Shown: positions 1 through 7,581 of the stretch, one piece after another
How positions within the stretch are numbered: the first letter of the stretch is position 1
How the letters are laid out: each line of letters begins with the position of its first letter
Origin: UBA1141 sp963665155
Lineage (GTDB): Bacteria > Chloroflexota > Dehalococcoidia > Lucifugimonadales > UBA3495
Assembly (NCBI GenBank): GCA_963665155.2
Contig: CAXXFI010000002.1
Span: 310,001 to 374,000 of the forward strand
Direction of reading: 5' to 3'
DNA: 64,000 nt
Position numbers and translations under genes: made by a program
Notes under the pieces: model-generated
Databases searched by the model: none
What the model was told of the DNA's origin: nothing
What the model saw: only the letters and a program-made list of their open reading frames with translations

Positions 1-93
1 GTAGAATCCATGAAAGCATTAAGGGTGGCTTACCCAAATTACTTCGCTGACACACGACGTTTTATGCGCGAGGTAAAAAGGGCTCTCAGCTAA
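1..93 (+). CDS. C-terminal end of an unrecognised protein (partial)
   Basis: The first frame is open from the window edge to a TAA at 91-93 and encodes about 30 residues ending in FMREVKRALS. The composition looks like an ordinary amphipathic protein C-terminus, with a motif AYPNYFADT that I do not assign to a family. The start lies outside the window. It runs towards the 3' end of the minus-strand response regulator that follows, so the two are convergent. Only the tail is visible, so no function can be given. Confidence 0.4.
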   Translation, partial: VESMKALRVAYPNYFADTRRFMREVKRALS

Positions 94-176
94 AGTTCGC
101 GAACCTGGCGAAGGATGGTCCAAGAACCTGATACCCGACCGTGCAGGCTCTCGTGTCCGCTCCGTAAATGGTCCGT

Positions 177-848
177 TTAACCGGGAGGTTTGAACCGGTA
201 CCCCACCAAGTAAATCGTCTCGATAAACGACCTTCCCGGCGCTTCAATCTTCGAGCGCAACCTACGCACGTGAACATCGACGGTCCGGGTGCCGCCCAGG
301 TAGTCATATCCCCAGACCTGGTTGAGCAGATTTTCCCTGGAGTAGACCCTTCCCGGATTGGAAGCCAGCAAGACTAGGAGTTGGAACTCTTTATAGGTCA
401 GCGAAACCCGACGTCCAACCACGGTAACGTCGTAGCGCTCCAGGTCGATTGACATCTCCCCGACCCGAAGCACTTGATCTCCATCGATGGGTCCGCTTAC
501 CCGGTATACGGCCTGCTTGAGCCTCACCAATAACTCCGGGTCGGGCAGAGGATGGACTATGAGTTCATCGGGGTTTAGAGAGGGATCGTAGGATTCCAGT
601 ACGTCTCGGGATACTAACGCTATCACCGGCGTCTTGAGCTTACGGCACTGGTCAACAACATTCCGGGCTTGTCCCATTTCGATGGTAGCCAAGTCCAGCA
701 GTACCACTTCGGGTTTCCGTGATTCGTTTTCCCCGACTACCGAAGGTAGTTCTTGACCAGATTGGCAGTCCATTCCAATCCGGCATAGCGACTCCGCCAA
801 GGGACCGAAGCCGTTATCGTGGTCTGCCAGCAGAAAAACCGTATACAC
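177..848 (-). CDS. OmpR/PhoB-family response regulator with atypical receiver
   Basis: Predicted DNA-binding transcriptional regulator of 223 residues. Residues 1-115 form a CheY-like receiver: the acidic pocket is D9/D11, the expected phospho-acceptor is D52 in VVLLDLAT, and the Ser switch residue is S80. The invariant Lys that normally precedes Pro (KP) is replaced by His (H99-P100), so phosphorylation chemistry may be altered. Residues 125-220 are a winged-helix Trans_Reg_C domain with recognition helix TVDVHVRRLRSKI and wing GYRFKPP. The start is GTG with no clear Shine-Dalgarno, and a TATAAC-like box lies only a few bases upstream, so a leaderless transcript is possible. No sensor kinase is adjacent, so its partner and targets are unknown. 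Confidence 0.85.
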   Translation of the reverse strand: MYTVFLLADHDNGFGPLAESLCRIGMDCQSGQELPSVVGENESRKPEVVLLDLATIEMGQARNVVDQCRKLKTPVIALVSRDVLESYDPSLNPDELIVHPLPDPELLVRLKQAVYRVSGPIDGDQVLRVGEMSIDLERYDVTVVGRRVSLTYKEFQLLVLLASNPGRVYSRENLLNQVWGYDYLGGTRTVDVHVRRLRSKIEAPGRSFIETIYLVGYRFKPPG

Positions 849-1236
849 TCGTTATACCGTAACCCATATTTTACCGGAATCCGCCTGTTCGGTAACTAAA
901 ATAATTACCCGTACCCAGTTGGAGTATATCACCGAGTCCGCTACCGGTAGCTGTAAATTGGTCCCGAGATGCCCACAAAACTCCATTGCCCGGCCATCCT
1001 TTGATCAGGATGGGAGAGCGCAATTGACTAGGTTAAATGGGCCAACTATTATTGTGGCTGTGAATGGTTGCGCTTCGGCTCAGTGCCCCAAGCTCCAGCC
1101 AATAATGACAGACTCAAACAAAAACGGACGCAACCTCTTTTCGATGGCTCAACCATCAAAGGACACTCATACTTTAAGGCCGCCAGAGACGATGTCCCCC
1201 AATCAAACCGTGACGTTAACATTCGGAGGTTATTAG
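849..1236. other. Intergenic region between divergent genes
   Basis: This 388-base gap separates the minus-strand regulator from the plus-strand D-glutamate cyclase-like gene. It presumably holds both promoters. A Shine-Dalgarno GGAGG lies about 8 bases before the ATG at 1237. A weak minus-strand box pair (TTACCG, 16 bases, TAAAAT) can be read around 870-898, but it is not convincing. I see no RNA gene. An open frame at 919-1236 has no recognisable protein features and I do not call it. Confidence 0.4.
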
Positions 1237-2031
1237 ATGAGCCTGATCACATTGCCCCAAACGGGTCGAGAAGTACGCCAACTCATAAGGTCCGGCCAGT
1301 GGCGCGGGGTCACCTCCGGTGTGGCGGCTGGGCACGTGCAAGCGAACCTGGCTATCTTGCCCAAAGACTTAGCCTTCGATTTTTTACTTTTTTGCCAACG
1401 AAATCCAAAACCCTGCCCCTTGTTGGAAGTCATCGAGGCGGGTAGCACCGAGCCAATAATAACGGCCCCTGGGGCAGACATTCGCACCGATGTGCCAGCG
1501 TACCGTATTTACGAGAACGGCGAGTTCACCGGTGAGACGGAATCCTTAGTCGATTATTGGCGAGACGACTTGGTGTCATTCCTTTTGGGATGCAGCTTCT
1601 CCTTTGAAACCGCGATGGTGGACGCTGGAATCGCCTTGCGACATCAAGAGCTTGGACTAAACGTCGCCATGTACATCACCAACATACCGACGACCCCCGC
1701 CGGCGTGTTCTCCGGCCCCATGGTGGTCAGCATGCGGCCAATCAAGCGAGACAAGATTGTACGGTCGGTGCAGGTGACGTCCCGGTTCCCGGCGACCCAC
1801 GGAGCGCCCATACACATCGGCATGCCGGAGGCCATAGGGATTCTGGACTTGGACCGTCCCGACTTCGGCGACCGGGTGGATATACTGCCCGACGAAGAGC
1901 CGGTTTTCTGGGCCTGTGGAGTGACGCCCCAAGCAGTGGCGCTGAGTTGCAAGCCGCCACTGATGTTCGCCCATGGCCCGGGAAAGATGTTCATCACCGA
2001 CAAGAAGGATGTCGATTACGCAGTTCTCTAG
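1237..2031 (+). CDS. DUF1445 putative hydro-lyase / D-glutamate cyclase family protein
   Basis: A 264-residue protein of the DUF1445 (YcsI, UPF0317) family, the family whose animal member forms the N-terminal half of mitochondrial D-glutamate cyclase, which converts D-glutamate to 5-oxo-D-proline. Family hallmarks seen are the N-terminal helix REVRQLIRSG, the stretch PAYRIYENGE (about residues 88-97), LVSFLLGCSFSFE (about 109-121) and the C-terminal WACGVTPQAV and HGPGKMFITD. The length matches bacterial members (about 260). The ATG at 1237 has a good GGAGG ribosome site. The next plus-strand gene carries DUF4392, which in animals is fused to this domain. Bacterial DUF1445 proteins have been annotated as hydro-lyases mainly by similarity, so the substrate is inferred. 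Confidence 0.85.
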   Translation: MSLITLPQTGREVRQLIRSGQWRGVTSGVAAGHVQANLAILPKDLAFDFLLFCQRNPKPCPLLEVIEAGSTEPIITAPGADIRTDVPAYRIYENGEFTGETESLVDYWRDDLVSFLLGCSFSFETAMVDAGIALRHQELGLNVAMYITNIPTTPAGVFSGPMVVSMRPIKRDKIVRSVQVTSRFPATHGAPIHIGMPEAIGILDLDRPDFGDRVDILPDEEPVFWACGVTPQAVALSCKPPLMFAHGPGKMFITDKKDVDYAVL

Positions 2032-2134
2032 CTGCTGGCTCTTTGGCTGTCAGCAATCAGCTTTCAGCCGTCAGCTTTTGCTTGCATTCATTGAGTACCC
2101 TTTGTCCATGAAAGGCCCTTCCCCGGAAGCATGG

Positions 2135-2213
2135 TTCGACAAGCTCACCACGAACGATGGGAGATTCCAAGCCCGCTCATCCTGAGCTTGTCGAAGGACT
2201 CACCACGAACAGC
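2135..2213. repeat. Dispersed inverted repeat containing CTTGTCGAA cores
   Basis: Between the two cyclase-family genes lie two oppositely oriented copies of a repeat built on TTCGACAAGCTCACCACG (2135-2156) and TCATCCTGAGCTTGTCGAAG (2178-2197), followed by a further CTCACCACGAAC. The first copy matches perfectly, over 22 bases in reverse complement, the sequence at 39521-39542. I recognise this as a widespread extragenic palindromic repeat type seen in many environmental bacterial genomes. No coding potential is seen. Confidence 0.7.
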
Positions 2214-2325
2214 GTGCGTTGCTCCGATCAGCCAGCGTATAAGGCGGCGATTGATCGGGTATTGTAGCTGCGATTATTCGAAGTATGTGATAGCTGCGAA
2301 GTATGTCTAAGCACGAGGAACGAAC

Positions 2326-3174
2326 ATGGCCAATTCAATTGAGGACCTGATTCTTCAGCAAGACAAACGGGGAGTTGCCGAATTGCGACCCCACTTGCCA
2401 GCGGATTTTTGTTCCCAAGCCGCCAGCTACATCATGGACCATCCCGGCGACGTCGTAATCGTCACGGGCTTCTACGTCCTGATGACCGGCACCCCGGAAA
2501 CCGACGGCCCGCCCGGCGCAATCGCCATAGGCAATGCCTTGCGAGCCTTGGGGCGCAAGGTTACTTACGTGACCGATTCGATCTGCCTGACGGCGCTGCG
2601 GGATTTGGCCAGAGAGGACACCGAGGTACTTGATTTCCCGATCACCGATGTCGAATCTAGCAAGCAGGCGGCCAGAGAAATCTTGGCCAGACTGAAACCC
2701 GGATTGCTGATCTCCATCGAACGCAGTGGACGCACCAAGGACGATACCTACCTGAACATGCGGGATGCGGACATTAGCCCCAACACGGGCCGCCTAGACT
2801 ACCTCTTCGAGGAAGGCATTCCGTCTGTGGGCATCGGAGACGGTGGCAACGAGATCGGTATGGGCAACCTGGCCGATGTTATCCCCACCATAGACCGGCT
2901 ACCCAACAATCCCGCCATAGCCCGAGTGGACAGGTTGGTTGTGGCCAGCGTCTCAAACTGGGGCGGCTACGGACTGGTGGCGGCCCTCTCCCGCTTGGCC
3001 GGACGCAACCTGCTGCCAACAGTGGAACACGAAAGGAACCTGATCAACCGAATGGTGGAGATTGGAGTAGTGGACGGGACGACTGGCAAGGCAGTGCCCA
3101 CGGTCGACAATTTCACGACCGACGAGAACGCAGCAGTGTTGGAACAGTTGCATGGGGTTGTGGGGGAGAGCTAA
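2326..3174 (+). CDS. DUF4392 protein (D-glutamate cyclase C-terminal-like)
   Basis: A 282-residue protein of the DUF4392 family, the domain that forms the C-terminal part of animal D-glutamate cyclase. Visible hallmarks are the Rossmann-like N-terminal block VVIVTGFYV (about residue 43), TDGPPGAIAIGNAL (about 59-72), LISIERSGR (about 129), and the conserved glycine-rich GDGGNEIGMGNL (about 171-182). The ATG is preceded by GAGGAACGAAC. The gene lies 294 bases downstream of the DUF1445 gene and on the same strand, separated only by a repeat. Together they look like a split version of the fused eukaryotic enzyme. The downstream DUF4268 remnant begins 2 bases after the stop. Confidence 0.85.
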   Translation: MANSIEDLILQQDKRGVAELRPHLPADFCSQAASYIMDHPGDVVIVTGFYVLMTGTPETDGPPGAIAIGNALRALGRKVTYVTDSICLTALRDLAREDTEVLDFPITDVESSKQAAREILARLKPGLLISIERSGRTKDDTYLNMRDADISPNTGRLDYLFEEGIPSVGIGDGGNEIGMGNLADVIPTIDRLPNNPAIARVDRLVVASVSNWGGYGLVAALSRLAGRNLLPTVEHERNLINRMVEIGVVDGTTGKAVPTVDNFTTDENAAVLEQLHGVVGES

Positions 3175-3176
3175 GA

Positions 3177-4228
3177 ATGGTAGATGATTTGGGAAGAATT
3201 GAGCGTATAGATAACCTCCGTTCGGTTTGGCAGAACGAGGCTACGGATTTCACTCCTTGGCTTCAGCAAAATATTGACCTGCTGTCGGAAGCCCTTGGAT
3301 TGGATATTCAGTTGATGGAGTCAGAAGTATCCGTAGGAGATTTCTCTGTGGACCTTGTCGGAGAAGAACCGAGTTCCGGCAGACCGGTGATCATCGAAAA
3401 TGAACTAGAAAGGACCAACCACGATCATCTCGGAAAGCTGCTTACCTACTCTGCGGGAAAAAACGGTGGCGTAATCATCTGGGTGGCAAAAGATATTCGT
3501 CCTGAGCACCAGGCCGCCCTAGACTGGCTGAATAATGCTACCCAGGGAAACATCGATTTCTTCGGGGTGGAGTTGGAACTCCTGCAAATCCAAGGGTCCC
3601 AAGGACTCTCCGCTACCGCTCCAAACTTTAAAGTGGTCGTGAAAGTGGTCGTGGCTCCGAAAAATGTTGGCCCAACCGCCTTGCCTCAAGACAATGAAAG
3701 GGGCCGAAGATACCAGGCATTTTTCCAAGATGTTTTGGACAGATTGAAAAACCGGAAGCCTGGAGTCATAAAGACCAGCAAAGTTGGGATGAGAAGTTGG
3801 CTTACACTGCTTCGGGAAAAAGCGGATTCGGTTTCCCTCTCGCGTTTGCATCACGGGCGAGATTTCGCATCGATTTGTAGATAGCCCCCGCAGACAAGGA
3901 AACTAACAAACGCATCTTCGCCGCAATCCAAGAGGACCAACAAGCGATCGAAAGTCAATTGGGTGTAAATCTAAATCGGGAGCGCCTCGATAACAGAAAG
4001 GCCTGTAGGGTCGCATGGTACTGGGATCAGCCGGTAACGATAATGGATTCATCAGATAAATTGGATCGTCTCAAGGCGTGGACAGTGGACAACTATTTTC
4101 AGTTTCGGGACACCTTGTCCGGATATCTAAGTAGCCTGCCTTCCGAATTCGAGTTCGATTTAAATGGAGAGTCAGATGAATTTGAAGCTGAGGCCCAAGA
4201 GGAGCAAGAGGACGATGTCCTGCGCTAG
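3177..4228 (+). pseudogene. DUF4268-family nuclease-like protein, frameshifted and with an internal stop
   Basis: The intact gene would encode about 350 residues. The N-terminal part is a PD-(D/E)XK-like fold with DFSVDLVGE and VIIENELERTNHDHLGKLLTYSAG, typical of DUF4268 proteins whose role is not established. The reading frame is lost near 3799: frame one reads ...GMRSW, and the family sequence continues one frame over as AYTASGKSGFGF. A single missing G in TTGGCT explains this. The continuing frame then meets TAG at 3878-3880 where the family has a hydrophobic or aromatic residue, and goes on as ADKETNKRIFAAIQ to ERLDNRKACRVAWY. Adding one base makes the total length a multiple of three. 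It starts just after the DUF4392 stop and was probably co-transcribed. Confidence 0.75.
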
Positions 4229-4232
4229 GGGT

Positions 4233-4576
4233 TTACAAACACCCGTTGGCCATAGTGACGGAGAATTGGCGCAGGATGCCGAGACCAATAATCCATTCAG
4301 GGCCGAGGGCGACGACAAGGATAGGCACGGGCTGAAAATCACCCAATTGAACGATGCCTCGATAAACTGGGGAAGGAACTTGGGACCCGTCGGCAAGGGT
4401 CCAAATCTGATGCCAGTCGGGCTCTTGCCCTTCCAATAGCAATGGGGGCACTGTGCTAGGGCTCCGTCAAAGCCGGTATCCAGTAATGCCTCTTCATAGA
4501 ATGTTTGCTGCCCCATCTGTAGGCGAACCGGAAGGAACGGGAATCTGGAACTAGTCAGTGGATGGTTGATCGCCAT
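4233..4576 (-). pseudogene. Retropepsin-like (clan AA) aspartic protease, frameshifted
   Basis: The N-terminal half is read in one frame (starting ATG at 4576), containing the catalytic signature ALLDTGFDGAL. The C-terminal half is in another frame, with LADGSQV, YRGIVQLGD and the second hydrophobic motif LGPEWIIGLGIL. Joining them after GFDGALA gives one continuous family-length domain of about 114 residues. The region is 344 bases long, so one base is missing, near 4456-4460. The start overlaps the 3' end of the upstream 79-residue gene (4555-4576), which suggests translational coupling. Cellular members of this family are small and of mostly unknown substrate. The break could be a real mutation or an assembly error. 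Confidence 0.65.
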
Positions 4577-4794
4577 TTTCCGACCGCCTTCGCTCCTACT
4601 TTAAAGACGAAGGTCCCCTTGCCGAATTTAGCTAGGGCCTCTTCAGACGCAGCCAGAAGGGTTGGCCTTAAGACCAATCTACCATCAGGAAAGATTGCCA
4701 CGAATCCCCCCCAGTGCTCTTTCTCCAGGGGTTTACCATATTGCTCGTATAGCCTATCGGCTTGCGCCATAAGTTGTTGACTGGATGCTGCCAT
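4555..4794 (-). CDS. Small hypothetical protein paired with a retropepsin-like gene
   Basis: A 79-residue protein with a clear ribosome site (AGGAGCG, 7 bases before ATG). It starts with a polar helix (QQLMAQADRLYEQYGKPLE), followed by a beta-rich part (GGFVAIFPDGRLVLRPT) and a helical segment, ending GKWRSTIH. The layout (helix, then a strand pair with FPDG) resembles small proteins found directly upstream of clan AA protease genes in cyanobacteria and Chloroflexota. Its 3' end overlaps the protease remnant by 22 bases. It may be an antitoxin-like partner, but this is only a guess from size and pairing. Confidence 0.6.
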   Translation of the reverse strand: MAASSQQLMAQADRLYEQYGKPLEKEHWGGFVAIFPDGRLVLRPTLLAASEEALAKFGKGTFVFKVGAKAVGKWRSTIH

Positions 4795-4827
4795 CCTAAG
4801 CGCTCCTTTAGGTCAATAGGAATGTTG

Positions 4828-6963
4828 TCATGAAGAAGCAACCTCAGTCCCCTCTGGAACTTCGTCCTTAAGGTCGAACGCCGAGGGGAGCAGAGTTTTT
4901 TCTTCCAGGGCTAGGAGGCGCCTTAGCTCGAAAATCTCGTCGCGGAACTGGGCCGCTTTCTCAAACTGCAGGCCCTTGGCTGCTTCTTTCATCTGCGTTT
5001 CCAAGTCCTTTACCACCCGGAACATGTCGGTCCGCGACAATTCTTTCCGAGCCACATTGTACCTGGAACGGTTCTCTGACACGCCTTTAATGGCCTCGGT
5101 GATGTCATGGACTTGTTTTTGTATGCTCTGGGGCTCTATCCCGTGCTGTTGGTTATAGTTACCCTGGATGACGCGCCGACGGTTCGTCTCGTCAATGGCC
5201 CGCTTCATAGAATCGGTCATCTTGTCGGCGTACATGATGACGTGGCCCCTGGAGTGTCTGGCCGCCCTGCCAATGGTCTGGATCATTGAGGTGTCGGACC
5301 GCAGGTAGCCTTCTTTATCGGCATCCAAAATCGCCACCAGGCTTACCTCGGGCAAGTCCAAACCTTCCCGCAGCAGGTTGATGCCTACGATCACATCGTA
5401 AACGCCCAGCCGCAAGTCTCGGAGAATTTCTATCCGGTCCAGGGTCTGTATATCCGAGTGAAGGTAGCTGTTGCGTATTCCCATCTCCGAAAGGTAGTCG
5501 GCCAACTCCTCGGCCATGCGTTTGGTCAGGGTGGTGACCAGGCAACGCTCTTTGCGCTCGATTCTTTCCTTGATCTGGACAAGCAGGTCGTCGATCTGCC
5601 CTGTAGTCGGTTTCACCTCAACCGTTGGGTCGAGCAGCCCGGTAGGCCGGATTACCTGCTCCACAATCATGGCGCTGTTTTTCATTTCATACGGCCCAGG
5701 CGTAGCCGAGACGTACACGACCTGGTTAATGTGCTCATCATATTCTTCGAAGTTTAGGGGGCGGTTATCCAGGGCCGAAGGCAACCGGAAACCAAAATCC
5801 ACCAGCGTCTTTTTCCGAGACATGTCTCCGCGATACATCCCCCGGACTTGGGGCAATGTCATGTGGGACTCATCCACGAACATCAGGAAGTCTTTAGGAA
5901 AGTAGTCTAAAAGAGTCCAGGGCGCGCTGCCTTCCTCCCGTCCAGAGAGGTGGCGAGAGTAGTTCTCGACCCCGGCGCAAAAACCGGTTTCTTGGAGCAT
6001 TTCCAGGTCGTAATGGGTCCGGCTTTCCAAACGAGCAGCTTCCAGAATTTTGCCGTTGGACCTTAGCCTGGCTAGTTGGTCCTCGAGTTCGATTTTTATC
6101 GCTTCAACGGCTAGGTCCAGCTTCTCCTTTGGAGTGACGAAGTGATTTGCTGGAAAGATCATCATTTCCTGGGATTCACCAAGCAGTTCGCCGGTCAGGG
6201 GATCGATCTGGGAGATCCGCTCCACTTCATCGCCGAAGAACTGGATGCGTATTGCCGCCTCTTCGTAGGCGGGCACCAACTCTAACGTGTCACCTCGTAC
6301 GCGGAACTTTCCCCGGGCCAAATCCAGGTCGTTGCGCTCGTACTGCATGTCGACCAATTGGCGGACGAGTTGCGAGCGATTGCGAATGTCGCCCACTTTG
6401 AGCCGGGCCACAAAATGAAAGTAGTCCTCAGGATCGCCGAGACCGTAGATACAGGAAACCGAAGCCACTATCAGCACGTCGCGGCGAGTGAGCAAAGATG
6501 TCGTGGCCGACAAGCGCAACTTATCCAATTCTTCGTTGACGCTTGAGTCCTTTTCGATGTAGGTGTCCGACTGGGGCACGTAGGCTTCGGGTTGGTAGTA
6601 GTCGTAGTAAGAGACAAAGTACTCGACGGCATTGTGAGGGAAGAACTCTTTGAACTCCGAAGCCAACTGGGCGGCCAGCGTTTTGTTGTGGGCCATCACC
6701 AATGTGGGACGCTGCACTTCCTGGATGATGTTGGCCATGGTGAAAGTTTTGCCGCTGCCGGTTACGCCCAGCAGGGTTTGCCGGGTCATACCTCCGTCTA
6801 GGCCATTAGCTAACCGGCTAACCGCTGCGGGTTGATCTCCTGTCATCTTGAAGTCGGCTACAAGTTCAAAGCGCTTGGCCTCAAGATGGGCGCCAGCAGT
6901 CCGGGCGTCTTCAACATCCCGGCCCGCTTCGGCCCAGCGTCGACCTCGTGATATTTCAACCAT
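4828..6963 (-). CDS. uvrB: UvrABC system protein B
   Basis: Excinuclease subunit that loads onto damaged DNA with UvrA and recruits UvrC for nucleotide excision repair in the cytoplasm. It has 711 residues, slightly longer than the usual 660-680 because of an N-terminal extension of about 30 residues and a C-terminal tail. Motifs seen are Walker A GVTGSGKT, the beta-hairpin YYDYYQPEAYVP that clamps DNA, the helicase motif FVDESH, YVSATPG, INLLREGLDLPEVSLV, IQTIGRAAR, and a C-terminal UVR domain (LQFEKAAQFRDEI) that contacts UvrC. The ATG at 6963 has only a weak ribosome site, so a start further downstream is possible. The gene stands alone between decayed small genes. No SOS operator was recognised. 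Confidence 0.97.
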   Translation of the reverse strand: MVEISRGRRWAEAGRDVEDARTAGAHLEAKRFELVADFKMTGDQPAAVSRLANGLDGGMTRQTLLGVTGSGKTFTMANIIQEVQRPTLVMAHNKTLAAQLASEFKEFFPHNAVEYFVSYYDYYQPEAYVPQSDTYIEKDSSVNEELDKLRLSATTSLLTRRDVLIVASVSCIYGLGDPEDYFHFVARLKVGDIRNRSQLVRQLVDMQYERNDLDLARGKFRVRGDTLELVPAYEEAAIRIQFFGDEVERISQIDPLTGELLGESQEMMIFPANHFVTPKEKLDLAVEAIKIELEDQLARLRSNGKILEAARLESRTHYDLEMLQETGFCAGVENYSRHLSGREEGSAPWTLLDYFPKDFLMFVDESHMTLPQVRGMYRGDMSRKKTLVDFGFRLPSALDNRPLNFEEYDEHINQVVYVSATPGPYEMKNSAMIVEQVIRPTGLLDPTVEVKPTTGQIDDLLVQIKERIERKERCLVTTLTKRMAEELADYLSEMGIRNSYLHSDIQTLDRIEILRDLRLGVYDVIVGINLLREGLDLPEVSLVAILDADKEGYLRSDTSMIQTIGRAARHSRGHVIMYADKMTDSMKRAIDETNRRRVIQGNYNQQHGIEPQSIQKQVHDITEAIKGVSENRSRYNVARKELSRTDMFRVVKDLETQMKEAAKGLQFEKAAQFRDEIFELRRLLALEEKTLLPSAFDLKDEVPEGTEVASS

Positions 6964-6998
6964 TTTTTGCTCTTGAAAAGTACATCATTAAAACCATT

Positions 6999-7298
6999 CT
7001 ATACGGATGGGGGAAGAGCGTGTTGCCCGTGTATCAACGCCACCACGGCCACTTGGTCGGGTTTGATCAGATAAATTATTCGGTACGGTCCCTCAATTAT
7101 TTCCCTAATATCGAGGCTCTGCTATTCGGGGACGGTACGACCGGACAATGGTACGACCGGACAATGGAAACGCACCAATTTGTTCTGAGCGTTTGTTCAG
7201 TCGATCGGCCATCTGAATTGCATAGGGTTCTGAATCGTACGCAATTCGGTCTTTGCCAGCAAATGTGCAATGGCATAATTCGTCCACTATACCCTCAC
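6999..7298 (-). pseudogene. Decayed ParE/RelE-type toxin
   Basis: The remains of a toxin of about 94 residues lie directly after the antitoxin gene, starting from a GTG that overlaps the antitoxin stop (GTGA). Recognisable pieces in different frames are WTNYAIAHLLA, then IAYDSEPYAIQMADRLNKRSE with IGAFPLSGRTV, and finally LDIREIIEGPYRIIYLIK with VALIHGQHAL, the ParE C-terminus. Damage seen: a TAG four codons in, a single-base frameshift after HLLAK, a perfect 16-base duplication (7135-7166) and a TAG in VPE*QSLD. The gene cannot make a functional toxin. ParE toxins normally poison gyrase or cleave mRNA, depending on subfamily. Confidence 0.75.
7135..7166. repeat. 16-bp perfect tandem duplication inside the toxin remnant
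   Basis: GTACGACCGGACAATG occurs twice in a row (7135-7150 and 7151-7166). The duplication shifts the reading frame of the ParE-like remnant by one base, so it is one of the inactivating lesions. Confidence 0.9.
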
Positions 7299-7483
7299 TT
7301 AGTCAAGCCGAAAGTGGCCCTGACCTCCTCTACATCAACCCTGCGGTTGCATTGACTATCGTTAAGACCAGCATCCACGACCTGGCGAACATCTATTTGG
7401 TACATCAGGTCATCCCACGTAGCGTTTTCTTCGAGGTTATCCACTAGGCGGTAGGCGTCTTCTTTTATGTTCACAGGTGCCAT
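7295..7483 (-). CDS. Antitoxin of a ParE/RelE-type pair
   Basis: A 62-residue protein with a strong ribosome site (GAGAGGATAATC before ATG). The sequence AYRLVDNLEENATWDDLMYQI, then DAGLNDSQCNRRVDVEEVRATFGL (residues about 10-59), matches a family of short antitoxins whose conserved core is NATWDDLMYxIxVRQ and whose C-terminus binds the cognate toxin. The stop overlaps the GTG of the toxin remnant, the usual layout of such modules. The antitoxin frame is intact although the toxin is destroyed, as expected if loss of toxin is tolerated first. It may still repress its own promoter. Confidence 0.75.
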   Translation of the reverse strand: MAPVNIKEDAYRLVDNLEENATWDDLMYQIDVRQVVDAGLNDSQCNRRVDVEEVRATFGLTK

Positions 7484-7581
7484 GATTATCCTCTCATATT
7501 ACGTTGGAACTCGCCTTAATTACTGTAAATCTGTAGCCTATTATACGCTTGTTCCAAGAACGGCTGGAGCGCCGACCTTAC

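Noticed and set aside
919..1236. 105-codon open frame before the DUF1445 gene
   Set aside because: No ribosome site, no recognisable motif, and biased composition; probably chance.
3878..7130. TAG codons in the middle of two genes as a sign of TAG recoding (for example as Tyr)
   Set aside because: Many intact genes in the window end with TAG (the DUF1445 gene, fmt, the cyclase gene, M24 peptidase, efp, xseB, ftsA, pdxA, proC), and both affected genes carry further frameshifts, so TAG is a normal stop.
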